This document shows, one piece after another, positions 1-13,050 of a stretch of DNA of 64,000 bases (position 1 is its first letter; each line of letters opens with the position of its first letter). Location of the stretch: the NCBI RefSeq assembly GCF_022458985.1, contig NC_061783.1, positions 14,577,913 through 14,641,912 of the forward strand, read 5' to 3'. Below the pieces are notes generated by a model. That model saw nothing but the letters and a program-made list of their open reading frames with translations. It was not told where the DNA came from and made no database searches. The DNA comes from Mugil cephalus. Taxonomy: Eukaryota; Chordata; Actinopteri; Mugiliformes; Mugilidae. A program made the translations under genes and the position numbers.

Positions 1-1051
1 CTGTTGATTCCGAGACAAATAACTCCCTCCGAGGTGAAAGCGACCCTCCGTCTCTCGGCCTGTTCGGAGTTCATCTTTCCGAGGCCCATCTGGGAGGGGG
101 GGGGGGTCAGAAATGGATTTCCGGGGTTGGTTGCTGCTAATGATAATTGAGCAACAACTTTTAAATTTAACAAATATGAAAATTGGATCTTGTGCAATGG
201 CTCAAGTTGAAGACACTTGTTTTTGTTGTTGTTGTTGAGCAGACATGCGACTGTGCAAATGGATGTTTTTACTTTTCATACAGTTTTTCTATTTCACAAA
301 TTTTAGAGGCTTTGTTAAAACATCTCATTACTTCAGGACACCTTTTAATTGAATGGAAGACACTTGACTCGGCAGAATTTCCAAAAAATACCAGTGTTTT
401 CCATTTTCCTGCGACCTCGGCCTCTTCCAAATTGAGAGCTGCGTTCGTTCAATTTCCGATAATTTTCAGATCACACGGCTTGTGGATAACACAGCAATTT
501 TGTGCAATCGTATTTCGAATCAGGAGCACAGGCTAGTGCAAAAGATCACACAGAAAAAAATGAACTAAAACATTCATAGGCTCGCTCTGTCTCCTACAAA
601 CACACACACACACACTTACAGCCGAATGTGTTTGATCTATGGCTGCATAACAACAACACATGCGCGCACGCTCCACGCGGGCAAACACACAGACACTTCG
701 GCTCATTGCCAATGATGTATGTGCCCAATAGAGACGGTATTGATTAGCACTGCGTGGCAACAATGGATAGCTTACTGTCAACTGTGTAATATCCCGCTGT
801 GTGTGTTTACGTTTGTGCACCGGGTACGTGTGCTATTGCTAACTTTGTGTCCTCCGTTCACCTCGCCCTATAACTATAAATACTGCCCGCAACTGACTCA
901 CCCTATCCGACAAACACACATGCGCGCACAAACAGCCGTAACTATAATTTGTGTCTAACTTCATCACCCTGTCCGAGGTACCCGGAAATTTATACGCACA
1001 TTCTCTGAACATGCCAAATTAACTGCGCCTTCTCAACCCCTCTGTCTCTTC

Positions 1052-1054
<3 letters not shown>
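1..1054. other. No gene recognised; short (AC)n at 597-615
   Basis: No recognisable gene or repeat family was found on either strand. The open frames here are short, lack protein-family motifs and contain low-complexity stretches. A short CA-repeat lies at about 597-615, and there is a G-run of nine or so near 98-106. Function, if any, cannot be read from the sequence. Confidence 0.5.
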
Positions 1055-1096
<42 letters not shown>

Positions 1097-1126
1097 ACAA
1101 ACACACACACACACACACACACACAG
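1055..1126. repeat. Compound microsatellite (TC)n then (AC)n
   Basis: A run of TC dinucleotides (about 1055-1088) passes directly into CA dinucleotides with two 'acaaac' interruptions, ending at about 1126. The compound structure suggests that the CA part grew out of the end of the TC part. It is probably polymorphic in length. Confidence 0.95.
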
Positions 1127-2410
1127 AGTCAGTCAGTAGTAGTGCAGAGAATAAAAAGGTTTGTGTGTCTTTGTGCGGCTGCTAGCGTGGTGCATAAAGC
1201 AAGGTGCTGCAGAAGGGAGTCTCGCTGGGAGGATGGAGTCGGGGGCAGTTAAAACCCCCCCGAGTCATTTACAACATACGGGGCCATGTAAAGGAGAAGT
1301 CCTCCCCGTTATAAACTTCACATAGTGCCCGGCGCTCATATGCTCGACGCACATAAAGAGATAATTACAAGGTGTCGCTAACAAGTGAGGAGCAGCGCTG
1401 CTATTTGTCATTTCTCTACAGGGATGCTTTTGTTACTAATTAGCTTCATCAGCGTTCATCACTCCTGGTAGTTACGGGATCACAGTGGCCAATATAGACA
1501 ACACAACACAGCCCCGGTATGTAGACCACAACAACAACAACAAAAGAAAAAGTATAGACGTATAAAGTATATCCTGTCCCTATATATTCTATTGCATTGT
1601 CCCTCTGAGACACCATCCTTGTTGCAGCTCAGCAGAATTCAAACCCGAAGGTTGTATTAAAATAGGGCGTCTGACTCTTTGAGTTGTTGCGAGTTGGTGA
1701 CTGATTAAAGGGTTGTGGCTCGTTATAGATGAGTGAATGAGCACTGGGCTAATACTTGAGTGTGTGAGTTAAAAAAAGAAAAAAGAAAAGCAACTTCTAA
1801 ACCTTAAACAAAGAAGGCACAAAAGTGTTTGTAGGTGGTCTTTGCAAAAAGAGAAAATAAAAGAAAAAGAAAAAAAAAGCAGCCGCAGCACAATTTATAG
1901 TGTTGAAAAACTGTTGAAATCTACGTTGAGAAACGTCTCTTCTCCGCAGCATTTCTATACCAGAGCAGTTGGGTCATTTGCAAATTTACAGAAGCAAATA
2001 CAACAGCGCTCAGCGCTAAATAAATCAAACTCTGCTGTTGAACTAACACAAAAGGGGGCCGATGGTCTGCAGACAGTTATGAGGAAAGATTTTGACGGTA
2101 CAAAAACAGCTGAGTGAGCTTTGACTTTAGAGAGCGCCGTTTTCCTTCTTCCATAATTTCTCTTTTGTTTCAAATTAACGCTAATATTAAAGTTAAGCTC
2201 AAATGTTGCCAATTTGTCATCGTTAACCAGAACAAGTAAAGATATGTGGGTGAGTTTCCATGCTGTTCAAGTTTAAATAAAAAATAATACTTCTTTTTTT
2301 AAAGGACTTTGGATTGTTATCTTTTACTCATTGTATTTTACATGAACACAGAAACCTGATAGAAATATACAACTTTTAACTTTTTAACAAACTGAGGGAA
2401 TCTATATCTA
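1127..2410. other. Unannotated stretch
   Basis: No supported gene was found. The open frame around 1842-2117 begins in a lysine-rich run encoded by an A-rich tract (about 1840-1880) and shows no protein-family motif. A purine-rich 'aaaaaaagaaaaaagaaaag' type stretch lies near 1770-1790. Confidence 0.45.
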
Positions 2411-2560
2411 TCAAAAATGGTAAATGGTCTTGGCTCACACAAGCACTCACAAATTCACACACCAGTGCCACGCAGTGGGAGCAACTGGAGGTTCAATGTG
2501 TCTTGCTCAATGACACTTCAGCATGTGGTACATTGTAGGGACGTAACCGCTCAGAGCCGT
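2411..2560 (+). repeat. Decayed non-autonomous DNA-transposon fragment ('aaaatggtaaatgg' type)
   Basis: The segment opens with 'aaaaatggtaaatggtc'. It continues with 'cattcacaca'-like and 'gtgtcttgctcaatgacac' motifs in the order seen in a very common fish interspersed repeat, in which the last motif reads 'gtgtcttgcccaaggacac'. The remaining sequence is degenerate and no second terminus is visible. Family assignment is from remembered motif order, probably hAT-like non-autonomous DNA. Confidence 0.45.
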
Positions 2561-3659
2561 ATATTAGAGAGAAGCTGGCCAGCTCGAGTCATGGGCGCCA
2601 AGTTATACATCGGAGGGAAGACTCTGTGCGGGGCGGATGTGCTCTGTTGAAATAAATGTCTTATTTTCACCACTAACAGGCCTATAAATGTTATTGCCAA
2701 CGTCTGTCAGTATGTAAAAGGCCCTCACTTAAATATCCCAGCGTCTACTTGCATTAAATATCTTACATGAGCCTGTTTAGCCTAGATAATAAGACCTGGT
2801 TAACTTCAAACTTCATTTGTAAAGCGGTATGGGGCGTTTTTGAGTTTCCCCCATGTGATCCTCTGCTGGAGCTATAGGCTGAGCACTGTGGCATATTTTA
2901 TCTTTTAATCCAGTTTAACTCTCTGTTACAGCCACTTCTCTATGAGTGAATGTTGGCTAGATGTATCCATCTGTGCTGTGAGCTGCGTCCAGTAAACTTT
3001 GGTGCATTTGGCTGAATCTGAGCAGTAAATATATACGTTTCAGAATTTATTTGGCCGCTTTTGTGTTCTGTCACATCATCAATAAACACTAGTGACACAG
3101 TGCTGTTGGAAGCCGTGCGTGCCCATGCCATCCTCTGCATTTGCTCTTGTGAAATCTACTCCATTTGGTAAACTTAGATACTGGTACACCTACTTCCTTG
3201 GGTGGACGTTGTGAGTGGAAAGACTCCGACAGTCGTCCACCGCTGCCATGAACGTTGAGGCCTTTTTACTGTAGGTCACTAGTGTGTTTTTCCTTTTCTC
3301 AGGATGCACCAAACTGTTCAATTGGCCACTCATAACATTTCCGCTATCCATGAGGGATTTCTTCTTTTTGTTTAGCCTTTCATCTAAAATGATGAAGGAT
3401 TGATGAAGGATTAATGAGGGAGCATGCCATGCAGCCTATGAAATAGCTTATGAGACAATTGTCCTTTTTGGTGCCTTGAAAAAGAGGCAGCAACACAATA
3501 AAGAAATGCATTTCCTAATCCCTTCCTCCAATTTGGATGTGAATACCATCTAATTACAGTTTAGAGTCTGCACATTCAGTCCATTTTGAGTATACAACTC
3601 GTGTCTTGTTTCACTCTAACATGGTAGATATATATAAATATATACATACATACATAGAT
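2561..3659. other. Unannotated stretch
   Basis: No gene, RNA or repeat family was recognised. The open frame on the minus strand at 2940-3140 is short and has no family motif. Confidence 0.4.
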
Positions 3660-3901
3660 GTGTGTCATCCTCATGTTCGGGTCCTCTACCAGAGGCCTGG
3701 GAGTTTGAGGGTTCTGAATAGTATCTTAGCTGTTCCTAGGACTGCGCCTCCATATTTTCTTACTTGAACACTGCCTTGTTTGTTTGTAATATATCTTTTT
3801 TTATACTCTTATTTTTATTCTGTAGTTCTCCCATATGTGCACTGTGTACACTGCTGAATGTCTCTGCTGCTGTCAACAATGAGAATAAAGGCATATCTTA
3901 T

Positions 3902-3905
<4 letters not shown>
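3660..3905 (+). mobile_element. LINE 3' terminal fragment(s)
   Basis: At about 3660-3745 a 'gtgtgtcatcctcatgttcg ... agctgttcctaggactgcg' block resembles an interspersed fish repeat. It is followed by a 3'-UTR-like piece that ends '...caatgagaataaaggcat' and then 'atcttatctta', the short repeated tail typical of CR1/L2/Rex1-type non-LTR retrotransposons. The element has no terminal inverted repeats and is severely 5' truncated, as usual for LINE insertions. The tail runs into a (TA)n tract. Clade is not determined. Confidence 0.5.

Positions 3906-3932
<27 letters not shown>
3904..3932. repeat. (TA)n microsatellite at LINE tail
   Basis: About fourteen uninterrupted TA units immediately follow the 'atcttatctta' LINE tail, suggesting that the microsatellite was seeded by the retrotransposon tail. 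Confidence 0.9.
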
Positions 3933-3934
<2 letters not shown>

Positions 3935-4296
3935 GCCTAACTGTATACAGGTGGATCCTCGAGGTTGATATTTATCTTTTCAAATGGTAAAAACTTACTG
4001 GAAATCAGTGAAAGATGAAACTTCTGAGGTAGTTTTCAAACAGCATCAACGCGTTTGCGGATCATGCCCCAAAGGCGTTTATTGGCAATCCGCTGAGAGG
4101 ACTCCTGCAGGCGCTGCTCCAGTCTTAGCCAGAGGTAGCAGTGCATTTAATGACCCCTGGCGTTTTGCAAAATGTAGCAAATAAATCCAGACAAGAAATC
4201 CGAAGCGGATATGTCAACTCCAGTCAGCCAGAGAAGGTCGTCTCCCAGCTGGAGGTGTGCTACCCCGACCTTTTGCTACAGTATGAGGAACAGATA

Positions 4297-4335
4297 CTAT
4301 TATTATTATTACTGTTATTATTATTATTATTATTA
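4297..4335. repeat. (ATT)n microsatellite
   Basis: A trinucleotide run of ATT/TTA units has one interruption ('actgtt') near 4311-4316. The apparent leucine-rich peptide in this frame is a translation of the repeat and not a protein signal. Confidence 0.9.
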
Positions 4336-5345
4336 AGGAAAACTACAGTATCATTTTTCATTTATGCGATCATTTCAGTGTCTGCAAGGGTTGGGAACAT
4401 AAGCCATTTTCTCCCGAGGCCTGGTAACAGCAGGCTATCTTTATTTTATTATGCCATCAGGACATAAATCCTCAATCTGCGAGACAAATCCTTAAGCCGC
4501 TTCGGTGGTGATGAAAAGAAAAGAAGGCTGAATTTGTGGTCACTGTGGCAGCACTCCAGGGAGGGTTCGACGCTCCAGGGACGCACACATAAATTGTCTC
4601 CCACACCTGTTGGCTCCTCAACGACACCAAGTTTAACCGTGGATAACAAAGTAACTCCAGGTGATGTTGTTGGTACACGGAAATTTTGGAGCACCGAAAT
4701 ATATTACGGACACAGTCACTTGAAGGAGAAAGGCCGTCCGATCCTCGTAAGGCATATTTTGGTAGATATCATCTGGTTATGCATCTTTTTTTTTTTTTTT
4801 GGAAGAAGCAGAGATATTTATACCAAGATAAAGTTAGAGGAGAAGAATTTGCAATGAGGAAGCACCACAAAGGGATTTCTGATCTGTAAAAGATGCCTCT
4901 GCTGTAGTTTAAGTCCCAAATGAGCCATTCGGTGCAAGAATGAGTTACTGAAGCAGCTAAACGGAACTCAACCATCATAACTTATTTACACCTGTGCTGT
5001 TCCTATGTGATGTGCAACTTCTGTAGGAAATGGTCCATGGCAATGGAGGAACAATTTATCAAGCCTGACCAGTGAAAATGAATGATGAATGAATGAGTGA
5101 ATTTGAAAAACTGCTGCACATTCACACAAACAGAAAGCGAGGTCTGTGTTGTCGCCTTCCGCCAGCTGAGAGGAATAAAAAACTTCCTAAACTAGGTTAA
5201 TGGAACAAAGCAACATGTGTGGAGCTGAGGTAGAACAAGAAATCATACACCCAGTAACGCTGTGCGCTACTCTACCATCATATTAGATAGAAAGGTTCAT
5301 TTGAAATGGTCATTACTTTGATTTATTTATTCATATGTAAATATA
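4336..5345. other. Unannotated stretch with a T-run at 4788-4800
   Basis: Several overlapping short frames occur on both strands between 4449 and 4978. None shows a family motif, and they contradict one another. The poly-T run at about 4788-4800 could be a retroposon tail on the minus strand, but no adjoining element was recognised. Confidence 0.4.
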
Positions 5346-5823
5346 CACCGATCAGCCAGAACATTAAAACCACAGACAGAAGAAGTAAATACCATTGACC
5401 ATATTGGGACAATACAATGTTCTACATGGAAACTTTTGGACCTGGCATTGGTGTGGATGTAACTGTACCACCCACCAACCTCGATCAGACCAGACCAGGC
5501 ACCCCCACCCCACAGTAATGACTCCTTGATGGCAGCGGCCAGGATGCAGGCTGACACAGACATGCACACAAAAACAATTCAAAAAAATGTGAAAAACATC
5601 ACAAGGTGTTGACCTGGCATCCAAATTCACAAGATCCCAAACTGAATCAAGAATCTGTGGGATGAACTGGAGCAAGCCTGATCCACAGAGGCCCCTCCCC
5701 TCAAATGCCCCCGTTAAACACATCGTGTTACCAGACACCACATGACCCCCACAGAGGACCCATGTCCAGACCACATACGAGTCACAACTGGGAAGGCAGT
5801 CATAATGTTATGCCTGATCAGTG
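5346..5823 (+). mobile_element. Non-autonomous Tc1-like element ('caccgatcagcc' family)
   Basis: The left end 'ta|caccgatcagccagaac' with 'attaaaaccac' and the right end 'cataatgttatgcctgatca|gtg' form an imperfect inverted pair, next to TA at 5344-5345. The interior includes 'gatccacagaggcccctccc', which recurs at 25.6 kb and, inverted, at 60.6 kb, so this is a multi-copy family within the window. There is no transposase coding capacity; the open frames through it are accidental. Tc1/mariner elements duplicate TA on insertion, which fits the left flank. The right TA is not preserved. Confidence 0.75.
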
Positions 5824-7388
5824 AAAGAAATTCAATTCGGTTTTGTCGCGACTTGTTTTCTCTCTGCTTACACAGTAGAAATGTGCCATCACAGGCAGAC
5901 TTAAACAGGGAACGAGAGAAACAGCAGCAAAGACAGAATGATAGAAAACGAGAGTGAAGAATATAAAATGGTACAAAACTCCAAGTGAGATTGTTCCCAA
6001 TTGATCAAAAGAAATTAATTTTCACAGTTTTAATTATTCAAATAGTCGTTAGTAATTCATGACTATAGGAGACAAAGTGTTTTCATTCTGGAGATATGAA
6101 ACCTGTGTTCAGTATTGAAGTACCAAACCGGCTGCTGGAGGAACATTTTCATACTTTATTCTGGGCTCTTTATTCTCTCTTCACTCAGGTTTTAATTTAT
6201 TCCTACATTTTGCCACAGCGTTAACCCCCTACTCGCCTCGCTGATTTCATCCCCCCCTGTTTTTCTGTTTGCCAGTGTCTTCAGGTATTTCATCTCCAGT
6301 TTAGCTTCATAATTACAGTATTAGCAAAGGGGGAAAATGTATGTGGAAGAGAGGAGACGCCGAGCGTAGAGAGGTTAATTGAACAACTGGTATTATGTTT
6401 TGCTTGCTTTGTGTGGGACAATCTCTTCCCCGCTGCCTACTCAGCTGCACAGATAAATAAACGAAAACCAAATTAATTTGTTCTCTCCGAGGCGAGCTTT
6501 CAGCTGCGTGTGTATGTGACAGAGAGAAAAAAAAACAAAAAAAAAAACAAACCCAAAAACATTTCAAAGTCCTTCAGAAAACAGTCCCGGTCAAGTCAAA
6601 TGTTCTACCGACCTCATGGAAATGTGGAGTTGAAAATGGAAAACACACACACTTACACTATTTTCACCCCCCTCCCCTCTCCCCCAGCTGTTATCTATCT
6701 CATAAGTATTCAACATCAATTTTGTATCCGTTCACTCTTTGTGTGGCATTCAGACAAAAATGTAATTTGAGACGGCTTTATATCCTGAATAGTAATAAAA
6801 GTGAAATAAGATAGAACAGTCAAAGCTAACGAGTGTGGGGGGGGCTGCAGGAATGTGTGGCCGACTGAACTGCAAGAATAGCGATCCAGCAGACACCGAA
6901 TATAAAAAGTATAAAAAGTTTAATGAGGACTGCTTCATCACTCCTTTGACTCTCATCTCTTTGCGTCTTACGATTTAATTTTTTTCCCCTCTGCATAAAA
7001 CAAAGATTTATTTTATACGTCGTTTTAAACAATGCGCACGTGGTTTGCGTGACGAGCCCTAATGCTGCGCAGATCTTCAAACAGCGTAATCAGAAAGCGT
7101 TTGCAGTAAACCTATACGCAAGCTGTTCACTGCCACCTTGCTTTTTCTTTTTTTGTTTTGCCACTTCACCGCTGTCAGATAAAACACGATTAACCACTCA
7201 CACCACAAGATCAGCATATGCCAGCATGTGTTTACAGTCGAGCCAAAACAAGCCATCTAGAGCTCGTAGAAATGGCCCGTGCCGCTGTAAGCATTTTATA
7301 ATTGTGCTCTGATTTGTCAACATCGTGCTGTATTGAGTTTCTTCATGCGCCTCAAACACTGGCGACTGGAAAAATGAGGAACCACTGC
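5824..7388. other. Unannotated stretch
   Basis: No gene was supported. A-rich tracts occur at about 6527-6560, and a pyrimidine-rich patch at about 6665-6690. The overlapping short frames on both strands show no family motif. Confidence 0.4.
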
Positions 7389-7683
7389 AACCATAGGCTG
7401 TATAAAGATGGATGACTGAACTGCTCCTCAAAAGTGAAGCCAAAGCAAGTGGAGCTCCCCCTGGTGACTGGCTGCAGTATAGGTCACCTCCTACATGGGA
7501 GTAGATGGGAGTGTGGCCAAATTAAAACACTAAAATACACATCAAATATATTTTTTTAAGGACAGTTTCAGTCATTTTAGGGTGTTTAAGCAGGTAACAT
7601 TGCTTTATAACTGTCTTTATACCGGTTTCTCCAATGCAAGGAAATCGGGATGCATTGTCCATATTTATATACAGTCTATGGTT
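7389..7683. mobile_element. MITE with 'aaccatag...ctatggtt' termini
   Basis: The left end 'aaccataggctgtataaag' and the right end 'tttatatacagtctatggtt' are imperfect inverted copies of each other about 295 bp apart. The interior has no coding potential. The same right end ('gtatatacagtcagtgg') and a related interior occur at 25.7-26.2 kb. This is a common fish MITE-like repeat whose superfamily I cannot fix. The copy also carries 'agctccccctggtgactgg' near 7451-7469, which resembles a CTCF core. Confidence 0.6.
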
Positions 7684-9821
7684 GGAGTCGCTAGGGTATT
7701 AAATCTACTACTTATACAGAAATCACTGGAACAAAGAAAAGAGAGAAGGCAATAGAATATATGTTGGATTAGTTTTCATAGATACGTGATTCTGAATGCC
7801 ATTGTATTAGTGTATTACCATGCCATTTCAATCAAATACCAGAGAAGAAGAATGTAAAAATAATCATTATCTGAAAACATTACGGGCCATGAGGACGAAC
7901 GTGCTGAAAACAAAAAGAGCGAGTGGCGCTAATGAGATGCTTATGAACAGCCGAAATTATCTGCATGTTGCTACACTCCTGCTACTCAAACGCTAAACTG
8001 ATGTTTTTCCCGACACGTGGAGTCAAGGGTTTATATTTATGGTTTATGAGAGCGGAGACAACTGAACCTGAATAGTTTACTGAGATAGATGTGCATGCAG
8101 CAGTCTGGGGAAGTGATTAAGCAGCACCACAAACAGCAGACTGATCAACGCAGTTAATGAGCCCGTCCCGAGAGAAAAATCGAAGGAGCTCTCGCTGAGG
8201 ATGTTGCACCACTGACCACATCTAAATCCAAAAACACTCTCACTGGGAAATGAGATCATAAAGACACTTAAAGAAAAGCAAGTTATTCGGTTTATTTTGG
8301 CACGACGCACTATAAATAATGTACAAACGCACAATTAAAATTCGCCGTCATGCCGTTTTCTCTCAGAGTAAAACAAGTGTCCATCATTTTCGTCGGCGAA
8401 GCCCAGTGTTTGTACAAAATGAGTCAGCAGTGCAGCTAGACTCGAATAAACCCCCTTTTCTTTCCCGAGCCTGTGTGTCTTGGAGTGAAAAGCCTGTTCC
8501 ATGCAGATAACCAAGTCGTGCTGTCCTCCACGCATCAAAGAGATTGCTAACTGAATGTGGTGGAGCTGCGCGGCCCTCCTGAAGTAAATCCAAAAAGACA
8601 GGGATAATGATGAACTAAGAGACGTGAGTTCACTCCGGGAACTACTCCGTGCCGGAACTTAGACACTTAGTGACCATGGGTTAATTACAGCATGGCAGCA
8701 AATACCAGCTACATAAAATAACCAGAGCGTATGATAAAGGTCTGATCTGTCTCCCACGCTTCTTTCCTGCAGTCCCATCATTTAAGCTTTTATGTATATT
8801 CATTAATACATATTTATATTATATATTCAAAGGATGTACAGTAGAAGCAATGTATCACCCAGCGTGTGTGTGTGTGTAAGTCACGAGTTGGATAATTTAC
8901 AGTTTTTATAATCTATAATTTACAGTTTCCTGTATTTCCCGGATTAGAGGTTATTAGAGTTACATGAGGACACAGCAGAGATAGATGATGTTGTTGTGTT
9001 CACAGCTAAACGATGGGAAATGTATAATTTCCTCATAAAAACGACCAAAATTTTTTTTTCTTTTATGAAACTTTGAGTCTGTGGAATAATTTGAAGTTGA
9101 AATTTAGCGAGAAGACAGATGGAGAGAAGACAAAAACGCTGAAAACTGTTAATAAAATTCATCTCCATGGGTTTTTTTATATATATATAAATTATTCACA
9201 GATAGGGAGAACTACAGGGAAAGGGAGGGTGAGAAACAAACAAATCAAGACAGCAGAACGAACGGGAGAGAAAGACACATGCTCGCATTGATATGTTGCA
9301 GCAAGATAACTCTGCTAAACTCCACCTGAACGATGTTGTGCTGCCTAAAATAAGTGTGTTAAAAACCAGCGGGTAGATTTTTATTTATTTATTTTTTTTT
9401 TTTATTGTGAAGCTGTCAAACCACAGTTAAAAACAGGCCTCATATTTTTTAGGCTGACGCTTTTATGGATGCAAGTTTGCCGCCACATTTAGAAAATCAC
9501 TGAGATCCTTCTGGTTTGTGGGTAAGCGGGCAAGCACACTATAAGAAAAAGTTAAACCCAGAAAACACACAGATGAAATAGTTGCAAAACCGAAAAAATA
9601 AATGAAGTGAAATTGTTTGGATGGTTTTCAGCTTGGACATTTACAGATGTGTGCAATGAAGCAAACGCACATTAAAAGTGACATTTTTATAAATGTACTT
9701 CTTCTGTTGACTACTTAAATATCACTACACAGTTTGCTCTTTCCATTACTGATATGGGATTTTATGCTCATTGTTAATGTCCACATGTTTGCATTTAATT
9801 CTTTTTACTTTGAAACTGACA
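7684..9821. other. Unannotated stretch
   Basis: No gene or repeat family was recognised. A short (GT)n lies at about 8864-8876. T-rich and A-rich runs lie near 9049-9060 and 9380-9402. The short frames have no family motifs. Confidence 0.4.
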
Positions 9822-9822
9822 G

Positions 9823-9853
<31 letters not shown>

Positions 9854-9854
9854 A
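9822..9854. repeat. (TA)n microsatellite
   Basis: A nearly uninterrupted AT/TA dinucleotide run contains one 'cat' interruption near 9830. Confidence 0.9.
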
Positions 9855-11948
9855 ATTTTACATACACATCATTTTGTCAGACTTGAAGTCAACACCTGAA
9901 GGAACAACTAATTTCAGTTACACAGTCACAAAGTAGCCTTTTAAATCTAGGGAAATTTGACTTGGAAAAATGCAGAAATCAATACATAGAACAACGATTG
10001 TGTCTTTATTAAACCAAGTGCCAAATATCTAAAAGCAATGGATAATACCAAATATTCAAAAAGCGAATTATCATAAACACAACTGAAACTGGAACGTTCA
10101 TACGTTCATGTGCCCCACAGCATCAGTCACAATATGACATGATGAACAGATTCTGTCTGCTGTGGAGCCTTGAATCCGATGCCGACACTGAATTTATTCA
10201 ATAGAAGAAGACGGCCGAGACGGACCCATGTCTCTTTCAAACTCAATTTGCCTTCTCTATGTTCCAGACCAGGACCTTAAGCATATGTTTACCACACACA
10301 CAATAAAACTTGGGCAGAAAGAAGAAAAATCTTTGAGACTCCTCTGATTATGGAGATTACCATGAGGTTTAAATTCTGATTGGGCTGTTCAGATTATGAG
10401 ATTAACACTGGTGTCAGTGTAAATGCAGCAATCCGGTTAAAAGGTGGTTTCATAACACACATAATAAAAATATTTTATTCTCAGAGAGTTTTAGGGGACC
10501 TGAGTTGGAGGTGTTTTCAGGCTGGAGGGCAACTCCAGCAGAAATACAGAACCGATTGCTGGAGGTGCATAGAGTCAAAAGGTTACAAGATCTGAGCCTG
10601 TGGAGTGTGGAAGTTTCCAGGAGAGCAGTTTTTGGTAGTGCCGTCAGGTAGGCCCGTTCATTTCTATGGACACCGGTGAGTTTGAAGAATGTTAAACTCT
10701 GTTCTGAAGGAAATCGTGGAGGGTATTAAAATGAGTGCTTCAGCACTCTCGCTAAGATAATGGAGTGGTTTGCCTGGATCCCGATGAAGAGTTCAGTCCA
10801 GTAATCCATCCTTGAGGAAATAAAGTTTGTAGACAAGGATTGTGCTGCTTCTGAATGCCAAGTAGAAAATACAGAGGGCTTTAGTATCGAGCAAAAAAAA
10901 GCACAAGACACATACCAGATGTCGCAACATAGCTACCTCACCCATAATCCATTTTCATACCTTTTTCCCCCCTTTAGATCTAATGCCGTTACTAACGACT
11001 ACATTGATTTTCCATTTTCTTCTCCATTTTCCACATTTCATGCAAGCATATTGGATCAGTATTATTCAACATATCGAATAATTTCATTATGAGACTCGCA
11101 GGCGCACAAACTCTAAAATGGCTGGGGATAACCGGAGGACTTCTGGCACTGAGAGCTGCAGAAAAGAAAAAAGAAAAAAAAGATGGAGAGGAGAAATGGA
11201 GTAAAAGATAAAAAGAGCACGAGAGATTATGAAAACAGAAACACGAAGCAATGGAAGAATAATGTATCTGGATCATCAGTGAGCGAAAGTGGCGAGGCTA
11301 TAAAGCAAACACGAGTGCATCATTAACAATAGAAAGGGGCTGAAAATTCTGTCTGATTTACCTTCAAAGTTCCCACAAAGAGCGTCGAAGTGAAGCTGTG
11401 GCCAATAACCTCCTCCCCCCCGCCTCTTTTTTTCCCTTGCTATCATTGCGAGTGCATTGTGGGATGTATGAAATGGGATTATGTGTTTGGTGGCAGCATG
11501 GTTTAGTGAGACGCAGTCAAATTCGGCTTGAAGCTGAACACTTGAACAGGAAAAAAAGAGGGACCCCAAACAACATTTGTAATCTTATCCTAAAATTAAT
11601 GATACATTTGATAAATGATTTTCCTCTTCTTATAAGTGTAATGAGAAATTCAGTACGTAGTTATATCACTACACATACACATTAAATGTTCTATTAGCAA
11701 TTTAAACACTGTAACACATAAAAAAAATACCTAACTAAACTTGGTCAATCTAATGATCCATGTGTTTTTTTTTTTTTTAAATGTTTCTTAAAATTAAGTG
11801 TTTGGATTGGACAAGAACAGTCTTCAAGTGGTCCATCTAAAGGTTCAGAATTTTATTATGTGGGTCCTCTCAAATAGGTTTATATGGTCTACTCGAATCG
11901 TTTTCCAACTTCGTCGGGCAAATCATAGTATAGTATATAAATTACAAT
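9855..11948. other. Unannotated stretch
   Basis: No supported gene was found. An A/G-rich tract lies at about 11160-11215 and its minus-strand translation is serine/phenylalanine-rich low complexity. No structural RNA was recognised. Confidence 0.4.
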
Positions 11949-12045
11949 ATACACCAGTCATGCATAACATGATGACTACCTTCCTACTACTATGTAGGTC
12001 ACAAGAAGCGGCCTTTCATATGGAACTCTCTGGACCGTGCAGTTG
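11949..12045 (-). mobile_element. Truncated Tc1-like MITE end
   Basis: 'tacaccagtcatgcataac' followed by 'gactaccttcctactactat' and 'gtaggtc' matches the inverted end of the element family seen complete at 5346-5823 and 60493-60872. Only about 100 bp from one end is recognisable. Confidence 0.55.
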
Positions 12046-13050
12046 AAGGCAGCATTATGCATAAAAATTACATGGTGAATATAGCAGAGCAGAAAAAGAT
12101 GGACTGAAATAAGTTACATTGAAATAAAAAAAAAACAACTCATCAAGTAAAATCTAATGGAAAATGCCTCTTTCTCCTCTACAGTCAACAACACAATGAT
12201 TTAAAATGAGGTAAAAGACCCAGAGGAAACGCAGAAGAACAAACAATAGATGAGATTACAAAAAAAAAGCAACACCAGTGCAGGCTTTTTCTCTCCATTT
12301 TAAGAGAATTTCAATCAATTCGGCAGCGATGACAAACCGTCGCTCAGCAAACTCACGGATGAGTAATGGGAGGGTTAGCCTGCAGTGATTGGCTCCGAGG
12401 CCAGAGCCTCCTGGCATCAGTAACAGAGCTATCAGGAGTGCTGATGAGGTTTCATGTGCTGCATCAACAGGTGCCAGGAATACCCGCTTTGTAGCAGCTC
12501 TGTGCAGCCAAGCGGAGTGACTTCAAAGTCCGACTGTTGTCTGTCTGTCAAACCCAGAGGAGCCGGATGGCTCAGCTCAACGTCCAAATTAAGTTTTACT
12601 TCTGTGGCCCCATGACACACTGACACGCACTCCCACACACCACTGTCAGTCTGCAGGCCCCAGAATGGATGCACTTTGACAGAAGTAAGTAGCAGCAGTG
12701 AGTCATTGCATGTGTGTACGTGTGTGTGTGTGTGCAGTATGGAGAGCCATACAAAGAAGGTCTTAAAGATAGATTCAGTGATCGTAGCCAGAGATAAACA
12801 CACACTCATATACATGCAAATGCAGCATTCGCCCGGGTGCCTGAGCAGTACCCTTCACCCTGCGTTACTCCATGATCTTTGCATGGTACAGTGACAATTT
12901 ATCTACAGTAAGCGTCTGTGGCTGCTATTGGGATGATTTATCCGTGGGTGTGTGGGTGTGTGTTTGCACTTTTTGTGTTACATGGGCAGCGGACAATTCG
13001 TCTACATTAGCAAGAGATTAACCTGCTCACCTAACACATCCATCACTTAC

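Noticed and set aside
5364..5774. 136-aa and 80-aa frames on the minus strand
   Set aside because: They lie wholly inside a non-autonomous Tc1-like MITE and have no transposase motifs.
12432..12815. 127-aa frame on the minus strand
   Set aside because: It has no family motif, contains CA-repeat translation, and a second frame overlaps it on the same strand.
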